This document shows positions 25,501 through 37,500 of a DNA stretch of 64,000 bases, piece after piece. The first letter of the stretch is position 1. Each line of letters starts with the position of its first letter. Position numbers and translations under genes: made by a program. The stretch comes from Tribonema minus (lineage: Eukaryota > Sar > Xanthophyceae > Tribonematales > Tribonemataceae): assembly GCA_017506865.1 (NCBI GenBank), contig JAFCMP010000022.1, positions 310,001 through 374,000 of the forward strand, given 5' to 3'. Under the pieces are notes generated by a model that had not been told where the DNA came from, searched no databases, and saw nothing but the letters and a program-made list of their open reading frames with translations.

Positions 25501-28500
25501 TAGTGCTGAGAAACCAGGATCGGAGTCAGTGAAGACATGCTCAGCGTGTCAGGTGCTGTGTCGTAGCACTCGTACCAACCTCCCATAATCTCGCCACATT
25601 GCTGCAATGCTTGTCCTAGTAATCGAGGACGCTCAGGAGATTGCACACTCGAGAATTTACCAAATCGATTGAGGCAACGCTGCAGGTTCAGGCCAACCAC
25701 ATGCAACCAGCCTGAGGGCGCAGTTGCTGCAACAACACAATGTCATGCGAAATATTCTGAAATGAAGTAAAATCGGAAGTATCAAGAAACAGCGCGGGCA
25801 TCCCCACAATGGCAAGTGGTGTTTCAAATTGGACGAGTGATAGAATGGAATATGGCAAGGGGAGCGATAGTATTGGTTGGATGAGCGAGTGTTGTGAGCG
25901 TGCGAAGCTTGAAAGGAGATGCAGGTTCGCCTGATTTCAGATGCCAAATTAACACAAGCCGTTACGGTGGTGGCTATCATTCATTTTGTGATTGTTCTAC
26001 AAGGTATCGTCTCACTTTGGGCTGTTGTTGTCGGGCTGCTCCAGGAGAGGGCTCCTGTGTTGCTGGCTGGTGGTCTTGGTTTGTCTCTGCTGCACTGGTT
26101 GTGATCTCCAAAGGTCAACACTCAACTTCAACAGTTGAGCACTGCACCAGGTCCACCCCAGGCCTTGTGAGACAGCGACCAAGGTCCAACTTGTCAATAA
26201 ACAGTGTACAGCAAAAACAGACGTGTTTACATCAATGACCGTATGTAGCAGACAACAGGACAATTCTGCACGACAAATATTTTAGCCATACAACTGTGTA
26301 GCGGTACTCAGAACGTTCCACGTGGACCGTTCCCAAACTATGTGACAGTTTTCATGGCCTGCATGGTAAACAGACCGGCAGTGGGCGTCTCCAATTTGCA
26401 ATTGTCAGTGTTTGCCCTTTGTTCAGTAATCAGCGCTGTGCTCCTGATGGCACTGCTGGGTAGACTAAGTGTCAACCTCCTGGCTTGATCTTCACTCTTC
26501 TGATGAACTCCATAGTGATTGACGGACAGGATCTGAAGCGCGACCATCATCATCATCTGTAACGCATCAAGTGACTTCAGCACGTGATGATTTGATGAAC
26601 AGCTCAAACACGCTGGACAGCATGTGGCTGCTGCTCCTTTTTTGAGCCGCTCGGTGTAATTGCAGACAGCTCGAGTGGTAGCGCCTGATCCACCCCTTGG
26701 TATGGCTCCTGGCGAGCACTGATGGACGTGAGCACTGTCATTCACATCAGTTGATGACAACGCCCCAGCCCTCACTGTCCCTCCATGCTCGTCCCTGCTG
26801 CACGCACTGCCGCCACGATTGCAGCGACGCCCACGGCAAAGCCTACTGCTGTCCCGACGGCAACCCCTACCGCGGTCCCTACAGCAACACCTACTGCAAC
26901 GCCCACTGCGACCCCTACTGCGGTTCCCACAGCCACCCCCACTGCCGTTCCGACAGCTGTCCCCACAGCGAAACCCACTGCGACCCCCACCGCAACCCCT
27001 ACAGCAGTCCCCTCGGCAGTGCCCACCGCCGTCCCGACAGCGACGCCGACCAGCACGCCAAGTGAGTGCAGAGCGTGTACATGTGCTGCAGCTGCGCGTG
27101 CGTATACCTACCCGTAGGATCAATTCATTCGCTGCCTGCCTTGTTGGATGTAAAGTGACAGTTCAGGAAACTTTTTACAACTTCTTCATGGAGTGTAGAT
27201 TGAGCTAGTCCATTGCTGATGAAGAGTCAAACATGACAAGCGGCGAAGGAATTGTGATGACTATGTATGAAAGCATAGGTTTGCAAGGTCTTCGCCTGAT
27301 GCACAGCTAAGTGGCGAGTCACTCTTCTTGATTTGTACCACTCTTGCCGCTCCAGCCTTAGCCGCTCCAGCCTTAAGTTGCCAGAGTGTTGTAGCTCTTT
27401 CTGGTAGCTCTTTCACATTGCCATGACAATGCGTTCAGGCGCCTGCATCTGGTGGGAAGTTGCTGTGTCTGCAGCATTGACAATCTCCATGCCCATCAAC
27501 ATCGCCCGACGCCCACCCCCTTGTGCCCATACTGCTTTCCCCTCTCGCCGCCACGTCGCAGCGGCGGTGCCGACGGCGGCGCCCACGCGCGTGCCCGTCC
27601 GCTTCACAGCGCAGATGTACGGCGACGGCAGCGGCGTTGCCCTGGCATTCAGCGAGCCCGTCGTCACCTCGGACGCGCTCTGCAGCGACCTGCTGAGCAC
27701 TGGCACGCAGCTGCTCGCCGGCGCGGCGCCCTCGTGCGAGTGGCGCGACGCGCAGACGCTGTGGCTCGCGCTGTCTGAGGGCGCGACGCTGGTGCCGAAC
27801 GCCGGCGGCGGCGCTTGCGTGAACGGGGCCACGGACGCGGTGATGCTGAGCACTGTGGGCATTCTTGCGGCGTCCGACGGCGCGCAGCTGCTGGCGGCGC
27901 ATGCCTGCGCGCTGATCGCGGCGCCTGTTGCGGTGTTGCCCCCTGTGCTGAGCGTTGATGCGCCCGCGTGGGTGGGCGCGTGCAACGACATGGTTGTCGA
28001 CGCCACGGCCTCCGGCGGCTTTGGCTGGGTCGCGCCGACAGTCGCGTGGTCATACACGACAAATGTCACGGCGCCTGCGCTGGACCTGAGCGCTGCCGCC
28101 GGTGGCGTGTACGGTCTGGCGCTCGCCGTGCCGCGCGCGAACCTGCAGAGCGGCGTAACGTACACTTTGTCGCTCACGCTGACCAGCTTCCTCGGCGGCT
28201 CGGCCACGACGAGTGTGGAGGTCGTGATCACGGATGGCAATGATCCGCCGAGCCTGCTCGTCGAGGGGGACACCGCGCTGACCACGCTGCGGGGCGCAGC
28301 CCTCACGCTGCGCGTGACGGGCGTCAAGACGTCGTGCGGCGCACTAATTGTGGACAACACCACGTTCGCCCTGCTCGGCGCCACCGCCACGTTCTCATGG
28401 GCGCTGATTAACAGGACGGAGGCGGTGGATGGGGTCGCGACGCTGGATGAGACGCTGGCGGCGCATGTGCAGTCCGACGCGAGGCAGATGCTCTTTCCTG

Positions 28501-31500
28501 CCTACTTGCTGGGCTACGCCGGCAGCTCCTACGTGTTTCGCGTGACCGCGGTGTTTGACGAGGGCAACACGGAGACCAAGGACATCACTGTTGACGTCGT
28601 AGCCAGTGGCATACGCGCGGTGATACTCGGTGAGTTTTTGCGTCCATGCTGCACAGCAGTGCTCAGGAGTTTGCATGTTTCACATGGTCTCAGCTAGAAG
28701 CGCGCTTGAATTGACAGTGTGCTGGTGATGCTACAAGACATCAACCGAGTGCATGATACACATACGTGCTGGAAATCACCTGCCCATCTTAGCTGACTAC
28801 AACCGTGACCAGCGTGATGACTACTTTCATGAGATTCTTGTTGCGCTACATTGCTAGGTTCAACAAATCCATTCTGGTAGTACACAACTCATCGCATGGT
28901 GGATGCAGTCGGCCACAGAAGGTATTACGTTTTAAGGCACAGATCCAATTCTGGGTTAGTTGCTCATTTGCGATTGCATGCATGATAACTGTGTGTTGAC
29001 GCACTTGCGATGTTGCATATGCATGTTGATCCAGCATTGCAGCTGCAGCATGCTTTGCTTCCCTATCGTGCACGAAGCTGTTCGTCTCACCTCTGCGGTA
29101 TGCTTTGGTTCCGCAGGGGGGTCTAGGCGCACGGCCCCCGCTGGCGTCCCAATCACGCTCGACGCCACCTCATCTCTGGACCCCGATGACGTCGCCGACG
29201 TCCCCTTCAGCTACGCGTGGAGCTGCACCACAACCGGTGGCACAAACTGCTCCACCGTGCTGACAACGGGCGCTCACCATGATGCGGGCGTCATGACTGT
29301 CGCCGGCACGGCGCTGCAGAGGGGGGTCGAGTACACCTTCGCCGTCACCGTGAGCAAGGGCGCTGCGGGGGCCGCTGCGCCCTGGATGGCTTTGCGCGAG
29401 GACACGGCCACCAGCACGGTGAGCCAGCGATGATTTAGCGCTATAGCTTTTGTGTGGGGTGTGTTGTTTGGTGCGCAAGTATGCTCAGCCGCTGCTGCAA
29501 CATACTGCATGACACTGTGCACACCACAGGCAGGCTGTCTTGAAGTTGGCTGCCTGTGACCCAGCAGGACACGCTGGGAAGGCGCCTATCTATATGAATT
29601 TATTTGCTTTGAGTATATGCCAAGGTTGGCCTCAATGATGTATTTATTTGTCTACTGCATGCAGGGACTCTGTGGGTAAAGCATCTGCGCTGGCACACGG
29701 CAATGCATGTTGTATGCAGCCTGCAGTACGGCAAGAAGCATGGTGTCATGCCACCGCAGCGGCGCGGTTCCACATTTAGTCGTCAGTATCTGATATGATA
29801 GTATGTAATCCTGACTCAGACGTTGTCTAATTTGAACGCCGCAAATGGTGCTTGTTGAAGACCATTGCAGAGTTGAGATATATTTCCATATACTACAGGA
29901 GCTCAGGTTGATTAATCATTTTGCTTGTCCAGTTGGTGCCGCGGTATGTACCAATGTAGAGATCACATCTGCCGTCTGCGCTTCGCCATTCGTCTTCAAA
30001 TACAGGTCTCTGACATCAGTCATAGAATAACTAGGCGGCACGACAGAGTGTACGGACGGTCCAGCATGGGCATCTCAACATCATGATGATCTTGAAGGTT
30101 CTGCCGTTCATTCGCTGCTCATGCTTTTGCTTTGTGATCAAGAAGTCAGTGACAGCTGACACCAGCGCCGTATACCTCTATATTTGCAGATTACCCTGGG
30201 TGCAGGCAACCCTCCGTTGGTCTCCATCCAGGTGGCCCCTTTCCAGCTGAAGTTCAACCCGACAGCAAGACTGGTACTTGCGGGCTCTGCTGTGTCCACT
30301 GTTGATGCCCAGGTAAGGCTTGCTCATCACATGCAGGTCAACCATTGATCCAATGAGATCAAATCAGAAGATCGTAAGAGCTCTAGGTGACAAGGGATTT
30401 TTAGCCGCATGCGCCTTCCACCAATAACCGTGGTTGCCGCTGCTGCAGCTAATACCACGACCAGGTGCCTCGGGAAAAGTTTACAGCCTTCTCTCAAAAC
30501 AGGCGTCAGACAATCACTAGTTTCTGGAGACGGTTTCAAGTTTGAGACTTCACTGAGCGCACTGCCTTGCTCAATGATCCAATATATATCCTATCCATGT
30601 GCGGCGAAGGGCTGACAGCAGCACCTGCGCACAGCTTCATGGTCTGCCTTTTGCTCCCAGTGCTACTGACAAGTGCAGCAATTTGCTGCGCATCCGCAAA
30701 TGCCACTTTCCCTTTGAACGTTGCGGGCGCAGTGCGCTTCGTTCTTTGCAATCCTGCTAAAGGCAGTGACAGCCACCGTAGTGATACATCCGACATTGAC
30801 AAAGTAAGCCATCAGGTTCTTCTTGCATCAGAAGTGCCTGCAGACCGACTGACACTATGTACAGGACACCTCAGGCTTTTTGTCAAGCATACTCGTGAAC
30901 AAGCAGGATAGTAGACCCCTAGTAGGCTGGTAGGCGTCTGTAATCGCGCCCGTGTTGTGAATGTTTTTTGCTTCTCGGAGGTGACTATGTTAGCGAAGAG
31001 CGTATTAGCATTAACCAGTCATGAACTGCCCAACTAGAGCAACTGGTCGTATCATCCCTGCTCAGAAATTAGCTCAATCATCATGTGCCTGCCTGGGCTC
31101 TTCAAATTTGTGGGGGCGCATTTTCATACCAGAAGCATGTTAGTAGGTAGAACTTCAAATAGTCATACTTACGTCACCGGCGCTTCAAGTTGAATGACGC
31201 TTCCCCTGTGTGGTGTGTTGATGCGCTGCAGGTAACATCACAGTGGGCCATCACCGGCGCCCACCTGACCCCCCCTGTCACCAACGACACGTGGTCGACC
31301 TACTTCCGCACAGCGCCCGACCGCATGACACAAGTGGTCGTACCGGGGGCGCTAGCGGCAGGCTTTACGTACACTTTCACGCTTACCTGTGTGGATACTG
31401 CAACGGACGGGATCGGCATCGCCTCCGTGGACGTGGTGATGAATCGGCCACCGCATGGAGGGCACGTTGTCACAAGCATTGCGACTGGCAGCGCGGTACA

Positions 31501-34500
31501 AGCGGGGTTCGACATGATCACCCTGACGGCTGCCGGCTGGTAAGCTCCTCATCAAGTCACTGAATGCGCATACCCAGTCTGTCAGGTGATAGTCCAAGTG
31601 TGTAGATCAAGCGGTCGTGCTATGGTTGGCGTGGGTTTGTGCCATATTGAGCCTCCGTTCGACTAAGTGCGATTAATGGGATGGGGGGGGGGAGCGGCTT
31701 TGTGGCGGCAAATGCAATTCGCAGAGGCACCTTACGGCGCTACACTGTCATCATTAGCCTCAGGGAGTCAGCCGTTAGTACATCTCACTGAGGAAGTCGC
31801 TGGCAGCATCAGAGCGATTAGTGCAGCAGGTCCAGCGAGTGATTATTGTATGTAGGGTAGAAGCATCACTGCTATTGCTGCTGTACGTCCTGACAACACC
31901 AAGATGGGCTCCTGCCGCCGCAGCGTAATCGGGCTCTAGAGTAGGCGCTCTGCCGTGTCCTGCGTAGAGTAACAAATTGGTCACACAGTGGAGCAAAACC
32001 AATGAATTGAATTTCAGTGGGCCTTGTGGTCAGACGAGCCCGGGGGCCGCTCCACAAATTATACAGCGCACCCCTGGGGGGGGGGGGGGGGGGGTCTACT
32101 GGTAATTGCAGCAGGCCTTGAAGCTTACTGAACTTGGTGTGGCAGTGAAACCACTGGCAGGGCTGTGGTTCAGTCCAAATGTCAGATGAGGTCAGCCCAT
32201 TTAGATAGCTTCTGGTCAGTGGGCCGTGTTCACCTGGACTGGTCGGCCGCTCTGGTCCTGCCGACGCAGTGCTGCATGACTGGAGCATGAACCTCAAGAT
32301 TGTGGGTGCGGCTGACGGAAGTCAAGTCATCGTGAGGTCACTCACAAGCTGAGCCTGCGCAATTTGGCACGATGTACCAACTCAGGCAGGCAGCTCAGCA
32401 GTGAAGTAGCATGTATACATACTGTACATACAATGCATACACCCTGCGGTGCCTATTGCGCATTGCAATTTCAAGCGAGCGAGCGACGCCAAGGCGCTGG
32501 GATAGCCAGCATTTTGCACTGCCAAGTGATTACATTCACATCGGCACGTGGCGGGCGATAGCACCACCGACGCAGGTTGGTGACCAAGCTGCTACACATC
32601 AGATTGGGCCTAACGCCTGACTCAATATGTCAGTGCCTTCTAGGATGCTGCCTTGCAGGTCAAATTGCCACGAGACGCACATTATGATCTTGGTTTCACG
32701 CAGTTCTTCTTGCCGACATTGTTCCGAAACCGCTACAGCGCTCAAACCTGCTGGCAGAGGCCTGACGTGACCTTCCCATCCATCTTCTCGCTGTGTGTGA
32801 CACTGGCTGGCAGGACGGACGACGCCGCGGACCTGCCCCTCAGCTACACCTTTGGCTTCGCGCACGGCAACGTCACCGTCAGCGGGCAGCTCACCCCCGC
32901 GGTGGCGGCAGCCATGCAGCCGCTCTCCGCGAGCCCCTTCGCCGCCTACGAGTCCTGGCAGGGGTACCTGCCGCTGGGACTGGCGGACGACGACGGCGCC
33001 GTGACCGTGCTGCTGCGCGTGCAGGACGCGCTAGGCTGCGAGGCCGTCACCTCCCTCGGCGCCGACGGCGCGCCCGCAGTGCTCAGATCCGTCCTACCCG
33101 TGGCCGACGTCACCGACGCCGCCGCGATCGCCAGCGATCTTGACGCCGTCCTCAGGGGCAGCGGGCCGCACGCGGCGCTCAACCTCGCGGCCGCGCGCGC
33201 CACGGTGCTCTCCGTGCAGCGCACGGACGGCACCGGCGCCGCCTCCGGAGGCGGACGGAGGCTGTCCCCCCAGCAGCAGCCGCTGTTGTGGTGGTTGTGG
33301 GACTGGCGCATGCGCAACTCCCACACAGCAGTGCTCAGCGCGGTGCAGACCTCCGCAGCGGCCGTGGTGCCGGACCCCATCACCACCGCCAGCGCTGCGT
33401 ACACGGTGAGTCAGGTGGTCGGCGGCGATGGCGCCTTGGTTGGGTCGGCCCAGGTGGTGGATGGTCAGGGCAACGGCGGCGCCACCAGCTGCGCTGTGGC
33501 GGCGGCGGGTGTCGCTGCCGTGCAGACGGTGATAAACACGGGGCAGGGGGCGGTGGGGGACCAGGCAGCGGGGCATTTGCTGACTGCTCTGGACGGCGTC
33601 ATTGCTGCAACGAACGTCAGCAATATTCCGGCGGTGGTGGCCAACACGACAGCGGCTGCGAATGTGACGGTTGTGGCAGGCCAGGGAGCTGATGAGGTAC
33701 TGAGCAGTGCCACCATCGTCATCGGCCAGCTTGGCAGGTAAGGCTCAACTGCGAATCGTATCACGAACGCTAGAATGCCATTACACAGGCATGCCAGCCC
33801 GTCAGCATGCTCAGCTGGCTGTGCTTAGTAGTGTTGCAGTCTGCGGCTGGGTGTTCAAAAAGCACCGTGCGCTCGCAGTGCAGTGCGGCAGTGGCTAGCA
33901 GGTCTCCGAGCCGCAGTACCTGCTAAAAAACTACAGAAAAATGGGAAATGTCTATATGTTGACCGTCACACATTGCTATCAACAAGCATGTCAACTGACT
34001 CCACGCAAGGTGTACCAACTCGATGTCAACCACATGGCTAGTTCGCGCATGATAAATGACATTTGCGCCAAAAAGCAAAATGGTGATGAGAAGCTGATGC
34101 TGAGACTGCAAGGCTTACTGCATACCAGAGGTGTATAGGTTGGATGAGTGCGCAAAAGTTTGCGCAAGGCTTGCCTGGAGCGGTGCAAGCCCTTCATCCT
34201 AAGAATGTGACTCTGAGTCAGCCCTGCTTCAGTTCCCATCTGAGTAAGCGAAAACGAATACCTGGCACTACAGCAAAGACATGCAGCAAATGTGCCACAG
34301 GCCCGGTGGTGCAGGCCTTAGCAAGCTTGATTGGCAGAGCCATATACGGAAAGCCAGAGACCCAGATGCATGGTGTGGCCCTCACATTCAGGCAGCAGAG
34401 AGTAACGGGCTTAGTGCAAGAGGGGCACCTCAGTGCCTGGTGTAGAAAGTCTGGACGCTCCCTATGATGACGTTCCACAGAGGGGAACTGTCTAAGGAGA

Positions 34501-37500
34501 GTTCCAGGCCTGTTGCACAGATCCTGTGAACTGCCGCTAATAGTATGCTGCACCCATCTCATTGACTATTGCAGCATGTGCATTCAGACATTGACAACGT
34601 ACGTATACTCGGAACATTGAAGGTCAACATGAAAGTATAGCCCCCATCTTTAACATGGTTGCAATGCTCTACATCTGCGACTGATTGCCAGGGCTGTAGC
34701 CTCCAATTGGGCCGCAGGGGAGTCACAAACCTACACTGCTGTCGCCGCCAGCAACAGCTCTGCGGGCCTGGTCATGACTGTCAAAACGGACACCTTCGCA
34801 CAGGGCACCAGCATGGCGGCAGGCGGCGTGAGCGTGCAAGTGGCTGCAAGTGTCAGCGCGACGCCTGGCGGGGTCTCAGTTGACGCTGGCGCCACCTACG
34901 CCGTGGTCGTGACAGACATGGGCGCAGTGCAGCCGTCGCAGGCGCAGAGCGGCGGTGGAAAGGGGAGCCCCAGCGTCGCACCCACTCAGTCGCCTGTGAC
35001 TCAGCCCCCAACGCCTGCCCCCACCCGCGTGCCCAGTCCATCGCCCACGCAGCTCCCCACGGCCGTCCCCTCTGGGGGTCCTACGTCAGTTCCCTCTCAG
35101 CCGCCGACATCAGTGCCCACAGCAGTTCCCTCTGGGGCTCCTACGTCAGTTCCTTCTCGCCAACCTACGTCAGTGCCCACGGCAGTTCCCTCTGGGGCTC
35201 CTACGTCAGTTCCCTCGCAGACAGCAGCCACACCAAACCCCACGCAGTCACCTTCAACGTTAACCCCCACAGCGGTCCCCACTCCACTTCCGACAACGCA
35301 GCCACCTACTGCATTGCCGACTCATGCCCCCACGACTCAACAACCCACCTGTCTCCCTAGTCAAGCCCCCACCGCGCAGCAGTCCACGGTAGTCCCTACT
35401 GCAAGCCCCAGTCAAGCCCCGACCAGTGCCAGCGCCAACGCGACAGTGGCTGGCAAGGTGGCAGTAGTCAACCTGTACAACAGCACTGGTGCGGCGGTGT
35501 CCGTCCCCCCTGCGCCGCTCACGATAGTTGTGCCTCTACCACCCGTAGCATACGAGTACGACTTATCCAAGCTGTCCATGAGCGTCATGTGCTCCTACTG
35601 GGACGACACGGGGCAGGCCTGGAGCCAGCTCGGTGTCGTTGTAGAGAGCGTGGGGCCGTGCCGCGCAGACGCCGCCGCCCTTTGCGCGCACTGCCGCACA
35701 CGCCACCTGTCCTCCTTCTCCGCCACCGCGCACGAGCTCTACAAGCCCACGGGCAACACGTTCAGCCTGCGCGACGGCTCGGCGAGGCTGTCGCTGTACC
35801 GCACGTCGCGCGCCGCCGTCCTGGTCGCCTTTGCGGTCGTCTTCGCCTTCTTCCTGGGGCACGCCGCGGCGCTGCACTGGCACCTCGGCCGCGGCGCCGC
35901 GCTGGCGCGGTCGCGGCAGCAGCTGTGGCGCGCGTACGTGGGCGCGGGCCGCATCGCGCCTGCGAAACTGCCGCCGGACACGGCCATTGAGGAGCTTGCG
36001 GAGGCCGCACTGCGCGCCGATGCCCACGCCAACGAGGTGCGCGAGGCGGAGCCGGCGTCGCCGGCGCAGGGCGCGCGCCGGCGCCGCCAGCACGCCACCA
36101 CAGCGCGGCAGCGCACCACGTCGCTGTACGACTCGGATGACGCGTTGGGGTTTGGCGACGACATGGCCGACACCCTTGACGCGGCGGCGGGCAGCGCGAT
36201 AGAGCTGCGGCTGCAGCCGCCGGGAGGGGGTGGCGCGGGTGCCAAGGCGGACCAGATCCCCGAGGGCGCTGCGGGCGGAGACGGCGGTGACAGCAGGGCC
36301 CTGCAGAAGACCGCGCTAAAGGACGGGGGGCTACTGCTGTCCGGCGCAAAGGGGATTGTGTTCAATCACGCATGGCGGCGGCTGTACAGGGGCGACGGCC
36401 ACGACCTGCGCATGACGCGCCCGCAGCACGCCGTCATCATGCTGTGCGACACGCTGTCGGGCATGGCCATGCAGGCCATCTTCTATGGGACCAAGCAGTT
36501 TAGCGTAGGGCAGAAGGTGGGTGCCGAAGAGCAGCGATCTCGTAGTGGTGCTGCCATTGTAGCGCTTGGCAACCGAACGCGGGAGTATTGTAGTGGGAAG
36601 AAAATCAGCATGAGCCTCAGCTGCATGAGTTGCTTCAGAAACTGAATGCGGGCACTGTGTGTGACTAGCACTGGAAAGTGAGACTGGCGCCGTTAAAACA
36701 AAGCCAATTGTTGAGGCTATCTTGTATGGCACCAAGCAGGTCAGCCTGAGGCAGAAGGTGCACGCCCAGTGAGACCACAGCAGGCGTTTCAAAACTGCAC
36801 TTTGGAATATTGCATGGCATCTCTTGTCTAGCAGAAGGATGGCACTGCCACCAACTCCATCAACTCACGTTCGCACGCAACTGCCATCCCTCCCTCTCGC
36901 TCTCGTGCGCCGTGCAGGCGACCATGGTTGTTGTTTCATCGTTGTTCATGATACCCGTAGTGCTGGTCTTCCCGGCGCTGTACACGCGCGCCAACGTGCC
37001 GCCGCAGTCCGCGACCGTCGCGGCGCAGCACCGCCGCCGCCGCCAGGCGCTGGCGGCGTGGCGCAGGGGCGTCATCGCCAGCGCGCTCGGCGCTCAATCA
37101 CCCTCCACGGAGCGCGAGTACGCTTCCAGCGAGTCGCCGCGCTCCTCTACGATCCGGGTGCTGCCGAAGCAGCTGTCTTCGGACAGCCTGCGGTCGAGCA
37201 GTCGCAACCCCCTGTCGCGCTCTGGCGAGGGGGGGGGCAGCGGCTCTGTGCGGTCCACCACCATCCGGGTGCTGCCCAAGAGCCCCCCCTCGGCGGAGGG
37301 GGACTTGCACGCTGCTGGTCCTGAGCCGCCGTTGCGCATCAGGCGGCGCGGAGTGAATGTCGTCCAGCGCGTGCAGGACCTGAAGTCGCTGGACGTGCAG
37401 GCGACCGACATGTGGCGCGACGCCGCGCGCCTGCAGGCGCTGGTGCTGCGCATGACGGGTGCCGTGCTGGTCGGCACGGCGGTCATGACGGGTGAGCTCT

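Noticed and set aside
27413-28390. Long antisense open frame (325 codons) opposite polycystin exon 11
   Set aside because: The plus-strand exon has matching splice phases and recognisable extracellular-domain sequence; the antisense frame is Ser/Thr/Ala-rich with no motif and is a GC-rich shadow.
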